Assembly (NCBI GenBank): GCA_963769665.1
Contig: CAVYMQ010000003.1
Coordinates: forward strand, 1,178,001-1,242,000
Origin: JACCTU01 sp963769665
GTDB lineage: Bacteria > Actinomycetota > Thermoleophilia > Gaiellales > Gaiellaceae
Reading direction: 5' to 3'
DNA length: 64,000 nucleotides
Positions 43,993-52,938 of the stretch are shown piece by piece. Made by a program: the position numbers and the translations under genes. The first letter of the stretch is position 1, and every line of letters begins with the position of its first letter. The notes below the pieces were generated by a model. It ran no database searches. It worked only from the letters and a program-made list of their open reading frames with translations, and was not told the DNA's origin.

Positions 43993-44883
43993 TTGCGCCG
44001 TCTGTCAGCAGCCGAGGTCGGGCTCCTCGTCACCATCGTCATCTGGAGCATCAACTTCACGCTGACGAAGTACGTCCTCGACCACGGCTTCCAGCCGCTC
44101 GCCTACTCCGCCGTCAGGTTCACGACCGCCGCGCTGATCTTCTGCGCGATCACGTTGGTGCTCGAGCGCTCGCTGCGCATGAGCCGCCGCGACCTGCTGT
44201 TCCTGTTCGGCGCCGCGGTGGTCGGCATCTGGCTCAACCAGCTCGGGTTCGTCTACTCGCTGACGTACACGACGGCGAGCACGGCCGCGCTCGTCTTCGG
44301 GACGCTGCCGATCTTCACGATGCTGATCGCGAGGGTGACGGGCGTCGAGCTGCTCTCGAAGCGCTTCGTGGCAGCGGCCGCCGTCAGCTTCCTGGGAGTC
44401 GCGCTCGTCGCGCTCGGCGCGCATGGGGAGGTGGCGGGGAGCCCGAAGGGGATCCTCCTCGCGCTGCTCGGCTCGGCGACGTGGGCGGTCTACTCCGTTG
44501 CGATCGCGCCCCTCATGCGGCGCTACTCGCCGTTTCGCATCTCGGCCCTCGGGCTGCTGATGGGTGCCGCGTTGATCCTCCCGACGGCCGCCCCGCAGCT
44601 CGCCGCGCAGGACTGGGACCTCGAGCCGCTCGTCTGGGGCATCCTCGTCGTGTCGATCATCGGCCCGCTCGTGATCACCAACGTGCTCTGGTTCACGGCG
44701 ATCGACCGTGTCGGGCCGTCGCGCGCGTCCCTGTATGCCAACCTCCAGCCGTTCCTCGGAGCGCTCTTCGCGCTGCTCCTGCTCTCGGAGAAGATGACTG
44801 CGCTCCAGGTCGTCGGAGGCCTCGCGATCGCGGCGGGCATCGCGTTGAGCCGGCGGCGTCCGACGATTCCGGCGGCCGAGTAA
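43993..44883 (+). CDS. EamA/DMT-family transporter
   Basis: A 296-residue integral membrane protein with ten predicted helices in two EamA repeats (first about 8-135, second about 150-290). Typical features are IWSINFTLTKYVLDHG in helix 1, and SRASLYANLQPFLGALFALL near the end, matching the drug/metabolite exporter superfamily. Substrates are commonly amino acids or metabolites; here unknown. TTG 43993 start with TAGCGT 7 nt upstream. hppD follows 9 nt downstream. Confidence 0.88.
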   Translation: MRRLSAAEVGLLVTIVIWSINFTLTKYVLDHGFQPLAYSAVRFTTAALIFCAITLVLERSLRMSRRDLLFLFGAAVVGIWLNQLGFVYSLTYTTASTAALVFGTLPIFTMLIARVTGVELLSKRFVAAAAVSFLGVALVALGAHGEVAGSPKGILLALLGSATWAVYSVAIAPLMRRYSPFRISALGLLMGAALILPTAAPQLAAQDWDLEPLVWGILVVSIIGPLVITNVLWFTAIDRVGPSRASLYANLQPFLGALFALLLLSEKMTALQVVGGLAIAAGIALSRRRPTIPAAE

Positions 44884-44892
44884 GATCAGCCC

Positions 44893-45990
44893 GTGAGCAG
44901 CGACTTCATGCCCCTCGACGGCTGGGACCACGTCGAGCTCTGGGTCGGCAACGCCAAGCAGGCGGCGTACTTCTACGAGCACGCGTTCGGGTTCCGCTGC
45001 ACCGCCTATGCAGGCCCGGAGACCGGCGTGCGCGACCGCGCCTCGTACGTCCTCGAGCAGGGTGAGATCCGGCTCGTGTTCACGAGCGGCCTGCGCCGCG
45101 ACTCGCCGATCTGCGAGTTCGCCCTCATGCACGGGGACGGCGTGAAGGACATCTCGCTGCGGGTCCCCGATGCGACGAACGCGTACCGCGAGGCTGTGCA
45201 GCGCGGCGCACGCGGCGTGGCCGAGCCGCGTTGGATCGACGACGAGTTCGGCAAGGTCGAGCTCTCCTCGATCGCGACGTACGGCGACGTCGTCCACACG
45301 TTCGTCAACCGCGCCGGCTACGAAGGCGCGTACCTGCCCGGCTACGTCGCGCAGGAGTCGACGAACGGGAGCGACCCAGGCGTCGGGCTCCAGCACGTCG
45401 ACCACGTCGTCGGCAACGTCGAGCTCGGCCGCATGCAGCACTGGGTCGAGTTCTACGAGCGCGTCTTCGGGATGACCGAGATGATCCACTTCACCGACGA
45501 GGCGATCTCGACCGAGTACTCCGCGCTGATGTCGAAGGTGATGACAGACGGCGAGGGCAAGATCAAGTTCCCGATCAACGAGCCCGCCGAGGGGAAGCGC
45601 AAGAGTCAGATCGAGGAGTACCTCGAGTTCAACCACGGACCGGGCTCGCAGCACGTCGCGATGGCGTCGACGAACATCGTCGAGACCGTGGACTCGCTGA
45701 AGGAGCGCGGCGTGCTCTTCCTCGCGACGCCGGAGGCGTACTACGAGGACGTCGGCGACCGCGTCGGCGAGATCGACGAGTCGTGGGAGGACCTGCGGCG
45801 GCTGAAGATCCTCGCCGACCGCGACGACGACGGCTACCTCCTCCAGATCTTCACGAAGACGGCCCAGGACCGCCCGACGCTCTTCTTCGAGGTGATCGAG
45901 CGCCACGGAGCCCGGGGCTTCGGCGACGGCAACTTCAAGGCGCTCTTCGAGGCCATCGAGCGCGAGCAGGCGCTTCGCGGCAATCTCTAG
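44893..45990 (+). CDS. hppD: 4-hydroxyphenylpyruvate dioxygenase
   Basis: A 365-residue non-haem iron dioxygenase converting 4-hydroxyphenylpyruvate to homogentisate in tyrosine degradation. The C-terminal VOC domain supplies the iron ligands: His in LQHVDHVVG (near 172), His in GSQHVAMAS (near 250) and Glu in FFEVIERHG (near 335). The F(K)ALFEAIEREQALRG end is the conserved active-site lid helix. GTG 44893 has TAAGAT (44881-44886) 6 nt upstream. hmgA and a fumarylacetoacetase-type gene lie 6-9 kb downstream, completing most of the pathway. Confidence 0.95.
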   Translation: MSSDFMPLDGWDHVELWVGNAKQAAYFYEHAFGFRCTAYAGPETGVRDRASYVLEQGEIRLVFTSGLRRDSPICEFALMHGDGVKDISLRVPDATNAYREAVQRGARGVAEPRWIDDEFGKVELSSIATYGDVVHTFVNRAGYEGAYLPGYVAQESTNGSDPGVGLQHVDHVVGNVELGRMQHWVEFYERVFGMTEMIHFTDEAISTEYSALMSKVMTDGEGKIKFPINEPAEGKRKSQIEEYLEFNHGPGSQHVAMASTNIVETVDSLKERGVLFLATPEAYYEDVGDRVGEIDESWEDLRRLKILADRDDDGYLLQIFTKTAQDRPTLFFEVIERHGARGFGDGNFKALFEAIEREQALRGNL

Positions 45991-45994
45991 AACG

Positions 45995-46738
45995 CTGCAA
46001 GATCTGATCCGCGCGCCCGAGCGCCAGACCGCGTCGCTCGAGCACACCGAGCATCGACCCTGGCCGCTGCCGGAGAAGCCGTGGCTCCAGGGCCAGACGT
46101 GGGACCAGCTCCTCTTCGCACACTGGCGCGTCGAGGCCGACGCGATCAGTGCGCTACTTCCCGAGCAGCTCGCGCTCGATCTGCACGAAGGAGACGCGTG
46201 GCTCGGGATCACACCGTTTCGTGTCACCGGCCTCCGGCTTCACGGGCTTCCGCCGGTTCCGTTCCTCTCGAGCTTTCCGGAAGTGAACGTGCGCACGTAC
46301 GTCACGCATGAAGGGAAGGCGGGCATCTGGTTCTTCAGCCTGGACGCGCACAGTCCCTGGGCGGTCGAGGCCGCTCGGCTCGTCTATCGGCTGCCCTATC
46401 ACCACGCGACCATCGCTGTCTCGAGCCGCGACGAATGGATCGACTACCAGAGCGCTCGTGACGGCGCGCAGCTCGACCTCTCGTACCGCCCAGCCGGTTC
46501 GGCCTCGTCCCCTCAGGAGGGAACGCTCGAGCACTTCCTCACCGAGCGCTACTGCCTGTACACGGAACACGACGGCGTGCTGCATAGGGCCGACATCCAC
46601 CACTTGCCGTGGCCTCTCCAAACGGCCGAGGCAGTTGTCCGCGAGAACACGATTGCTCCGCTGACGCTCGAAGGCGAGCCGCTGCTCCACTACTCGGAGC
46701 GGCAGGACGTCGTCATCTGGCCGCTCGAGCGAGCTTAG
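45995..46738 (+). CDS. DUF2071 (YqjF-like) protein, apparent CTG start
   Basis: About 247 residues. The DUF2071 N-terminal block reads HRPWPLPEKPWLQGQTWDQL, then LLPEQLALDLHEGDAWLGI and PFRVTGLRLHGLPPVP; the second half starts NVRTYVTHEGKAGIWFFSLD. The first ordinary start (GTG 46283) would cut off this conserved part, and the frame has no ATG/GTG/TTG upstream, so CTG 45995 (4 nt after the hppD stop) is the best start. Function of the family is unknown, perhaps lipocalin-like acetoacetate decarboxylase fold. Its stop shares TTAG with the convergent cyclase gene. Confidence 0.72.
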   Translation: MQDLIRAPERQTASLEHTEHRPWPLPEKPWLQGQTWDQLLFAHWRVEADAISALLPEQLALDLHEGDAWLGITPFRVTGLRLHGLPPVPFLSSFPEVNVRTYVTHEGKAGIWFFSLDAHSPWAVEAARLVYRLPYHHATIAVSSRDEWIDYQSARDGAQLDLSYRPAGSASSPQEGTLEHFLTERYCLYTEHDGVLHRADIHHLPWPLQTAEAVVRENTIAPLTLEGEPLLHYSERQDVVIWPLERA

Positions 46739-49700
46739 GCCGACATCCGCAGGAGCGCGTCGGCCTTGCTGAGGTAGCGCGTCGCCCCGACCGAGCGGAA
46801 GAAGGCTACGGCGCGCGCGAGTTGCTCCGACGCATCTGGACGCCGGCCCGCACCCAGGAGCTGTTCGGCCGCCTTGAGCCGCAGCTGCGCTTCATCCACG
46901 AGGTGACCGATCTCCGCGTAGATCGCAGCCCCGCCGAGGAGATCGCCTTCGACGAACGCGAGCGCAGCCTGGCGGAACCTGGTGTTCGTACGCCCGCGGC
47001 CGAGTCTCGCCAGGTCCCCCGAGTCGCCGAACATCTCGATCAGATCGAGCACGGGTTGGCCGATGCTCAGCACGAGGTCCGAGGCGAACCGACTCCCGAG
47101 CTCGTCGACGAGTCGCTCTGCTGTCTTTCGTTCCCCGAGCAAGGCCTCGACGTACGCGGTCATGACGAGCTGCCGGTCGATGATCTGCGGATCGGCGACC
47201 ACGCGGGCCCGCGTCAGTGCAGACCTCGCGTCAGCCAGCGCGGCCTCGTCTTGCGCTCGGGCGAGCCGAATCATCGCTCGGCACGTCAGGCAGGACGACT
47301 CCTGGTAGCGGGGCGTCCCCGTCTCGGCCTCGACGATGAACTCCTCGGCGACCGCGAGGCATTCCTCCCACTCGCCCTCCTGGTACTGAAAGTCGATGAG
47401 ATTCGCCCGTCCGAACGCGACCATGTGGGCTTGACCGAACCGTCTCGCTATTCGCAGCGCGTGCTCGACCTGCTCGCGTGTTCTGGCATCGCCGTGTAGG
47501 TCCATTACCCACGCCAGGTTGTTGTAGCCGCGGACGGCGCCGGGGGACCCCAGTGCCTCCGAGATGGAGATAGCGGACTCGATGTCTGAGACGCCGTCGC
47601 GGTCGCCGATGCTGCAACGCGCGCTTCCGATCGTGATGCTCGCATCCGCTTGGGTGTCGGGAAGGTCGAGTGCGACCGCGAGCGCGAGCGCCTCCCGACC
47701 CACTTCGATCGCGACGTCGGTCTCCCCGGACAGCAGCCGCCGCCGCGCGACCTGAGCGAGCACGCGCGCTTTCGCACCCGACGGGGAAAGCTCCGCGATC
47801 AGGGCGGCTGCCCGATCGACGTGATCATTCGCAGCTGCGGGGTCGCCACGATGCCACGCGGTGTTCGCCATGCGAACCTCGGCTTCGGCCGCGGCGCCAC
47901 GATCGCCGATCGCGACGAGTCGGTCGGCCGCCTCGCGTAGCAGGTCGTCTCCGCCCTCGTCCCCGACGATCGCGCGTGCCTGACCCGCGCCGAGCAGTAG
48001 GTATGGGTAGTCGGGATCGGCGTCCTTCGCCAGGTCGATCGCCTGCGCGTAGTAGCTCTGCGCGGTCGGATACGCGTGCAGCGCGAACGCGCGCTCGCCG
48101 GCAGCGCGAAAGGCGTCTCGTGCTCGGTCGACGAAGTCGTCGGTGGACTGGTGAGACGCAGCAGCGAGCTCGAGCGCGGCGAGGTAGTGGTGCGCAAGCA
48201 GCTCGACCTTGTCCTCAGGCCGTCCGAGGAGCTCGATCCACTCCGCCGCGCGACGGTGCATCGTGGACCGCGAGGCGCGCGGGATCTGCGCGTAGGCGAC
48301 GTCTCGAACGAGCGCGTGGCGGAACACGAACTCGGTCTCTCCGGCGATCGACGCACGTCGCTCTCGCCTGGTGAGCTCGCGGCGCACCAGCTCGTGGAGG
48401 AGCGGCCCCACGGAGGCGGGCTCGACGTCGCCGACGTGCGCAACCGCGCCCGCCCAGAAGACCTTGCCGATCACCGCTGCGTGCTGAAGCAACGTCTTCT
48501 CGTCGGGCGCCAACAAGTCGAGCCGCGCGGCGATCAGCCCCTGAATCGTCTCCGGGAGCTCGTCCGGCTCGCGGCCGTCGGCCACGAGCCGTGCGAACTC
48601 CTCCGCGTACAGAGGGTTGCCCTCGGCGCGCTCGAGCAATGCCTCCTGAATCTCGACCGGGAGGACGGCTCGCTCGAGCAGGGCGTGAACGAGGCGACTG
48701 GTTTCGTCACGACTGAGCGGCCCCAGGGAATGCGTCGTCGCGTTCGGCTTGCCGCCTCCCCAGTCCGATCGCCGCGTCAGCAGCTCTGGCCGCGCTGTAC
48801 CCACTACGAGCAGTGGCACGCCGCTCGCCCAGTCGACGAGGTGGTCGACGAACTCGAGTAGCCCCTCGTCGGCCCAGTGCAGGTCTTCGAACACGAGCAC
48901 GAGCGGCCGCTCGTCGGCCAGTGCCTCGATGTAGTCGCGCCACGCCGCGAACGATTCGCTCTGGTCGCTCGGGGCAGCCGCTCCGGCAGCGCCGACGAGC
49001 GGCCGAAGCTGCTTCTCGACCCAGTCGCCGTTTTCGATTCCGAGCTCGTCGATCGAGGCACGCAGCTTCCGTGCGGCTTCGTCCGAGCCGTCCGTGTCGA
49101 GGATCCCTGCCTGCGCCTTCACCATCTCTCCGAGGGCCCAGAAGCTCACGCCCTCGCCGTAGGGAAGCGAACGGCCTTGCCGCCAGGTCGTCAAGTCCGG
49201 TTCCGCATCGACGTGGCGGAAGAGCTCGTACACCAGCCGGCTCTTGCCGATGCCGGGAACACCCACGAGCGTGACGAGCTGCGGCTCGCGCTCGCGCCGG
49301 ACTCGTTCGAGCGTCCGGACGATGAGGTCGAGCTCGGTCTCGCGCCCGACGAGGGCGGCGCCGCCTTCCTGCCGGACGTCGACGCCGAACCTCGACCTCG
49401 CCTGTATTGCCTCCCACACGTTGACCGCATGCTTTTTCCCCTTGGCCTCGACGGCGCGGCCGTCGCCGTACTCGATCGACTTCCGCGTCGAACGGTAGGT
49501 CGTCTCGTCGACGAGCACGCCGTTCTCGGGCGCACTGCTCTGGAGTCGCGCCGCGGTGTTGACCACATCGCCGGAGGCCATCCCCTCCCCTGTCTGTGGC
49601 TGCGCGGTCAGCGCTACGAGCGCCTCCCCGGTGGTGATGCCGATTCGAACTTGAAGCTCGCCTGCTTCCTGTGCCCACTCTCGAATCGCAAGCGCGGCGC

Positions 49701-50025
49701 GGACGGCCCGTTCCGGGTCGTCCTCGTGCGCCACCGGCGCGCCGAACAGCGCCATCACAGCGTCGCCGATGAACTTCTCGACCGTGCCGCCGAAGCGCTC
49801 CAGCTCGGTCTTGACCCGCTCGTGGTAGTGGGAGAGCAGCGCGCGCACGTCCTCGGGATCGAGGCGCTCGGCCTGCGCCGTCGAGCCGACGAGGTCGCAA
49901 AAGAGCACGGTCACGACCTTGCGCTCCTCGCGCACCGGCGGTACCTCCCCGATCGGCGTCGCGCAGCCGGAGCAGAACCGCGCGTCGGCCGGGTTCTCCC
50001 GCCCGCAACTCGGGCAGACCATCAT
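46735..50025 (-). CDS. Giant regulator: zinc ribbon, class III nucleotide cyclase, STAND ATPase, TPR
   Basis: About 1096 residues. Order: zinc ribbon (CPSCGRENPADARFCSGC, residues 4-21); class III adenylate/guanylate cyclase domain (about 30-215) with metal Asp in LFCDLVGST, second Asp in FIGDAVMALFG and the catalytic VVNTAARLQ; STAND/AAA ATPase with Walker A VGVPGIGKS (about 270) and Walker B VLVFEDLHWAD; then about 500 residues of TPR-like helices. Common in actinobacteria; the signal and output are not known. ATG 50025 or 50022; the divergent efflux gene starts 11 nt away, so transcripts are probably leaderless. Confidence 0.9.
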   Translation of the reverse strand: MMVCPSCGRENPADARFCSGCATPIGEVPPVREERKVVTVLFCDLVGSTAQAERLDPEDVRALLSHYHERVKTELERFGGTVEKFIGDAVMALFGAPVAHEDDPERAVRAALAIREWAQEAGELQVRIGITTGEALVALTAQPQTGEGMASGDVVNTAARLQSSAPENGVLVDETTYRSTRKSIEYGDGRAVEAKGKKHAVNVWEAIQARSRFGVDVRQEGGAALVGRETELDLIVRTLERVRREREPQLVTLVGVPGIGKSRLVYELFRHVDAEPDLTTWRQGRSLPYGEGVSFWALGEMVKAQAGILDTDGSDEAARKLRASIDELGIENGDWVEKQLRPLVGAAGAAAPSDQSESFAAWRDYIEALADERPLVLVFEDLHWADEGLLEFVDHLVDWASGVPLLVVGTARPELLTRRSDWGGGKPNATTHSLGPLSRDETSRLVHALLERAVLPVEIQEALLERAEGNPLYAEEFARLVADGREPDELPETIQGLIAARLDLLAPDEKTLLQHAAVIGKVFWAGAVAHVGDVEPASVGPLLHELVRRELTRRERRASIAGETEFVFRHALVRDVAYAQIPRASRSTMHRRAAEWIELLGRPEDKVELLAHHYLAALELAAASHQSTDDFVDRARDAFRAAGERAFALHAYPTAQSYYAQAIDLAKDADPDYPYLLLGAGQARAIVGDEGGDDLLREAADRLVAIGDRGAAAEAEVRMANTAWHRGDPAAANDHVDRAAALIAELSPSGAKARVLAQVARRRLLSGETDVAIEVGREALALAVALDLPDTQADASITIGSARCSIGDRDGVSDIESAISISEALGSPGAVRGYNNLAWVMDLHGDARTREQVEHALRIARRFGQAHMVAFGRANLIDFQYQEGEWEECLAVAEEFIVEAETGTPRYQESSCLTCRAMIRLARAQDEAALADARSALTRARVVADPQIIDRQLVMTAYVEALLGERKTAERLVDELGSRFASDLVLSIGQPVLDLIEMFGDSGDLARLGRGRTNTRFRQAALAFVEGDLLGGAAIYAEIGHLVDEAQLRLKAAEQLLGAGRRPDASEQLARAVAFFRSVGATRYLSKADALLRMSA

Positions 50026-50035
50026 GCTTCCGAGT

Positions 50036-51367
50036 ATGACCCCGCAGCGCCGTGTCGCGTTCGTGTCAGTGCTCGCCGCCGCGGGCCTGCTCGTCCTGAA
50101 GCTCGTGACCGGGATAGCGACCGGGAGCCTCGGGCTCCTCTCCGAGGCGCTGCACTCGGGCACCGACCTCGTCGCGGCCCTCCTTACGTTCTTCGCGGTC
50201 GGGATCGCGGTCCGCCCCGCCGACCGGCACCACGCCTACGGCCACGGCAAAGCTGAGCACCTCGCCGCGCTGGCCGAGGCGTCGATCCTCGCGCTGCTCA
50301 GCGTCGGGGTAGGGATCGCGGCCGTCCTCCGCTTCGCCGATCCTCCCGACCTCGAGATCGCCTGGTGGGCGTTCGCGGTCCTGCTCGTCGTGATGGTCGT
50401 CGACGCCAGTCGTACGACCCTCTCGTTTCGCGCAGCCCGGCGGTACGACAGCGCTGCGCTCGAGTCGAACGCGCTCCACTTCGCGAGCGACCTCGCCGGC
50501 TCGACTGCCGTGCTCATCGGGCTCCTGTTCGCCAACGCCGGCCACCCCGAGGCCGACGCGGTTGCTGCGCTCTTCGTCGCGCTGCTCGTGATCGCGGCGG
50601 CCGTGCGTCTCGTGCGGCGCAACGTCGACGTGCTGATGGACACCGTGCCGGACGACGTCGAGGACGCGGCTCGCGCTGCGATCGGCAGCGTCGAGGGCGT
50701 CGAGCTCCGCCGGTTGCGCATGCGGCAGGCGGGGGGCCGACAGTTCGCCGACGTCGTGATCGGCGTTCCCGCCGGAGGGGCGGTCGGGCAAGGTCACGCG
50801 GCGGCGGACGACGTCGAGAACGCCGTCCGGGCGGCGCTGCCGATGAGCGACGTCGTCGTGCACGTCGAGCCCGGAGACGAGCAAGAGGTGAGAGATCGCG
50901 CCCACGCAGCCGCACTCGCAGTCCCGGGAGTGCGAGAGGTGCACAACGTGACGGTGCTCCAGGTCGGGCCGGACTTGCAGATCTCGCTCCACCTCAAGCT
51001 CCCCGGCGACCTGCCGCTCGAGGACGCGCACGAGCTGGCCGAGCTGGTCGAGCGCTCGATCCGCGCGGCCGTTCCGGAAGCGGCGCATGTGCACACGCAC
51101 CTGGAGCCGTTGGCCGAGGCCGCCGAGAGCTCGGAGATCGAGCGCGACCGCGCCGCGATCGAGCGCCTGGTCCTCGCCGAGACCGGACGCCCGCCCCGCG
51201 AGCTGCGGTTTCTCACGAGCCCCGACGGCGTCGTCGCTCACCTGACGCTCAACGTGGACGGCTCGACGCCCCTCGCCGACGCGCACGCGCAGGCGAGTCG
51301 CGTCGAGGAGCGAATCCGGCGCGAGCAGCCGGAGATCGGCGAGATCATCGTCCACACGGAGCCCTGA
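50036..51367 (+). CDS. Cation diffusion facilitator (CDF) family metal efflux protein
   Basis: A 443-residue metal/proton antiporter. The six-helix domain spans about 1-200, with the metal-binding HSGTDLVAALLTF and HFASDLAGSTAVLIG (HxxxD in helices 2 and 5) and the RHHAYGHGKAEHLA loop. The C-terminus is much longer than in most CDF proteins: two successive ferredoxin-like cytoplasmic domains (about 210-290 and 300-440) with His-rich segments (VHTHLEPL, VHTEP). Probable substrates are Zn, Co or Fe ions. ATG 50036 or 50024. FAH-type gene follows 1 nt later. Confidence 0.87.
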   Translation: MTPQRRVAFVSVLAAAGLLVLKLVTGIATGSLGLLSEALHSGTDLVAALLTFFAVGIAVRPADRHHAYGHGKAEHLAALAEASILALLSVGVGIAAVLRFADPPDLEIAWWAFAVLLVVMVVDASRTTLSFRAARRYDSAALESNALHFASDLAGSTAVLIGLLFANAGHPEADAVAALFVALLVIAAAVRLVRRNVDVLMDTVPDDVEDAARAAIGSVEGVELRRLRMRQAGGRQFADVVIGVPAGGAVGQGHAAADDVENAVRAALPMSDVVVHVEPGDEQEVRDRAHAAALAVPGVREVHNVTVLQVGPDLQISLHLKLPGDLPLEDAHELAELVERSIRAAVPEAAHVHTHLEPLAEAAESSEIERDRAAIERLVLAETGRPPRELRFLTSPDGVVAHLTLNVDGSTPLADAHAQASRVEERIRREQPEIGEIIVHTEP

Positions 51368-51368
51368 C

Positions 51369-52181
51369 GTGAAGCTCTGCATGTTCAGCCCGAAGGGGAA
51401 GCACCTCCAGCGCGGTTGGCCGGGCCGGATCGAGGGCGACCGCGTGATCCAGCTCGCGGCGCAAACGCTGCAGTCGTTCTTCACCGGCGGCGGCACCGCG
51501 CGCGAGCACGCGGAGTTTCGCCTCGACGACGTCGACCTGCGCCCGCCGGTCCTGCACCCGCCGTCGGTGCGTGACTTCTACGCCTTCGAGCAGCACGTCA
51601 AGACCGCGCGCGCCGGCCGCGGCCTCGAGGTACCGCCCGAGTGGTACGAGCTGCCCGTCTTCTACTTCTCGAACCCGGCCGCGATCTTCGGTCCCGACGA
51701 CGAGGTCCCGTACCCCGACGGCACACAGGAGCTCGACTACGAGCTCGAGGTTGCCGCGATCATCGGGGCGGAGGGGAAGGTCGGCGGGTTCACCGTCCTG
51801 AACGACTGGTCGGCGCGCGACCTGCAGCGGCTCGAGATGAAGGTCGGACTCGGCCCGGCCAAGGGGAAAGACTTCGCGACGAGCCTGGGGCCGATCGTCG
51901 TCACGCCCGATGAGTTCGACGGCAGCGAGGGCGAGATGATCGCCCGCGTGAACGGCGAGGAACGCTCGCGCGGGAACCTGCGCGACCTGCACTGGCCGTG
52001 GGAGCGCCTGGTCGAGCAGGCGGCGCGGAACACGCGCCTTTGCCCCGGGGACGTGATCGGTTCCGGCACGGTCGGCACCGGCTGCATCCTCGAGCTCGGG
52101 GACGGGCGCTGGCTCCAGCGGGGCGACGTCGTGGAGCTCGAAATCGAGGGAGTCGGCATCCTCCGCAACACAGTCGCCTAG
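51369..52181 (+). CDS. Fumarylacetoacetate hydrolase family protein
   Basis: A 270-residue FAH-fold enzyme. The metal-binding and catalytic segment includes FYAFEQHV (catalytic His region), LDYELEVAAIIG (metal Glu pair) and VLNDWSARDLQ, followed by GPAKGKDFATSLGP with the conserved Lys and Asp. In this neighbourhood (hppD, hmgA) it is likely the fumarylacetoacetase that ends tyrosine degradation, giving fumarate and acetoacetate, though other acylpyruvases share the fold. GTG 51369 starts 1 nt after the efflux gene stop. Confidence 0.85.
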   Translation: MKLCMFSPKGKHLQRGWPGRIEGDRVIQLAAQTLQSFFTGGGTAREHAEFRLDDVDLRPPVLHPPSVRDFYAFEQHVKTARAGRGLEVPPEWYELPVFYFSNPAAIFGPDDEVPYPDGTQELDYELEVAAIIGAEGKVGGFTVLNDWSARDLQRLEMKVGLGPAKGKDFATSLGPIVVTPDEFDGSEGEMIARVNGEERSRGNLRDLHWPWERLVEQAARNTRLCPGDVIGSGTVGTGCILELGDGRWLQRGDVVELEIEGVGILRNTVA

Positions 52182-52241
52182 GCAGTCCCTCGTCCGGGGG
52201 ACACACCGCAAGTCTGCGGCGTCGCAGGCATCTCCTTAGGC

Positions 52242-52865
52242 ATGACACGGATCCTGGTAGCGCTCGGGCTGGCTGCGCTCTTTGCCGGTGGCGCCCTCGC
52301 CGCGAGCAGCGTCCCCAAGCTCCCGGTTCTCGCCGCCGCAGAGACGACGACATCCGCCGCGATGACGACGACCGGGGCGACGACAACGACGTCGACCGGT
52401 TCGACCACCACGACGGGAACGACCGTGACGACGACAACCGGCACGACGACCGGTACCACCACGGGAACGACCACGACCGGAACGACGACCGGTACGACGA
52501 CGACCGGAACGACCTCGACCACAGAGACGGGTGCGACGAAGGAGCACAAGGTCGTGCTCTGTCACAAGCCCGACAAGCGTGGCGGGCACTCGATCGAAGT
52601 GAGCAAGAACGCGCTTCCGGCGCACCTGGCTCACGGCGACACCGAAGGTGCCTGCGCGTCGACCGGAACGACGTCGACCGCTTCGACGACCACGGCTGCC
52701 ACGACGACCACGTCGGCTCCCGCGATCGCGCCGACGGTGAAGGCCAAGGCCAAGGTCAAAGCCAAGGCGAAGAAGCAGTCCAAGAGCAATCAGGGCTCCA
52801 AGGCCCGCGGAAACGGCAACGGTCAAGGCAACAGCGGTCACGGAAAGGGCGGCGGCAAGAAGTAA
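52242..52865 (+). CDS. Secreted Thr-rich low-complexity protein with a CHKP...HGD domain
   Basis: A 207-residue exported protein. A signal peptide (LVALGLAALFAGGALAA) is followed by about 70 residues made almost only of Thr, Gly, Ser and Ala, encoded by repeated ACGACGACCGGAACG-like DNA. Then comes a compact cysteine-bounded domain (VVLCHKPDKRGGHSIEV ... LPAHLAHGDTEGAC), a motif found in many bacterial secreted proteins, a second Thr stretch and a Lys/Gly/Asn-rich basic tail. The tract is a likely O-glycosylated linker; surface or cell-wall association is inferred. Confidence 0.7.
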   Translation: MTRILVALGLAALFAGGALAASSVPKLPVLAAAETTTSAAMTTTGATTTTSTGSTTTTGTTVTTTTGTTTGTTTGTTTTGTTTGTTTTGTTSTTETGATKEHKVVLCHKPDKRGGHSIEVSKNALPAHLAHGDTEGACASTGTTSTASTTTAATTTTSAPAIAPTVKAKAKVKAKAKKQSKSNQGSKARGNGNGQGNSGHGKGGGKK

Positions 52866-52896
52866 TCGCCGGCAGGCGATCACTTCACCCCACCCG

Positions 52897-52930
52897 AAGG
52901 GCGGGCCTCGCGGCCCGCCCTTCACCTTTA
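52897..52930 (+). terminator. Intrinsic terminator after the Thr-rich protein gene
   Basis: AAGGGCGGGCC (52897-52907), loop TCGC, GGCCCGCCCTT (52912-52922): a perfect 11-bp stem followed by CACCTTTA. The TTTAAT box of the next gene overlaps its tail. Confidence 0.85.
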
Positions 52931-52938
52931 ATGCGCAC

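Noticed and set aside
44005..46227. A 740-codon minus-strand frame antisense to the EamA and hppD genes
   Set aside because: Composition is that of a shadow frame (Arg, Asp and Val-rich, no motifs) and both sense genes are certain.
52360..52540. Short tandem DNA repeats as a CRISPR array
   Set aside because: The repeats are the ACG/ACC-rich codons of a Thr tract in an intact exported protein; there are no regular spacers and no cas genes.
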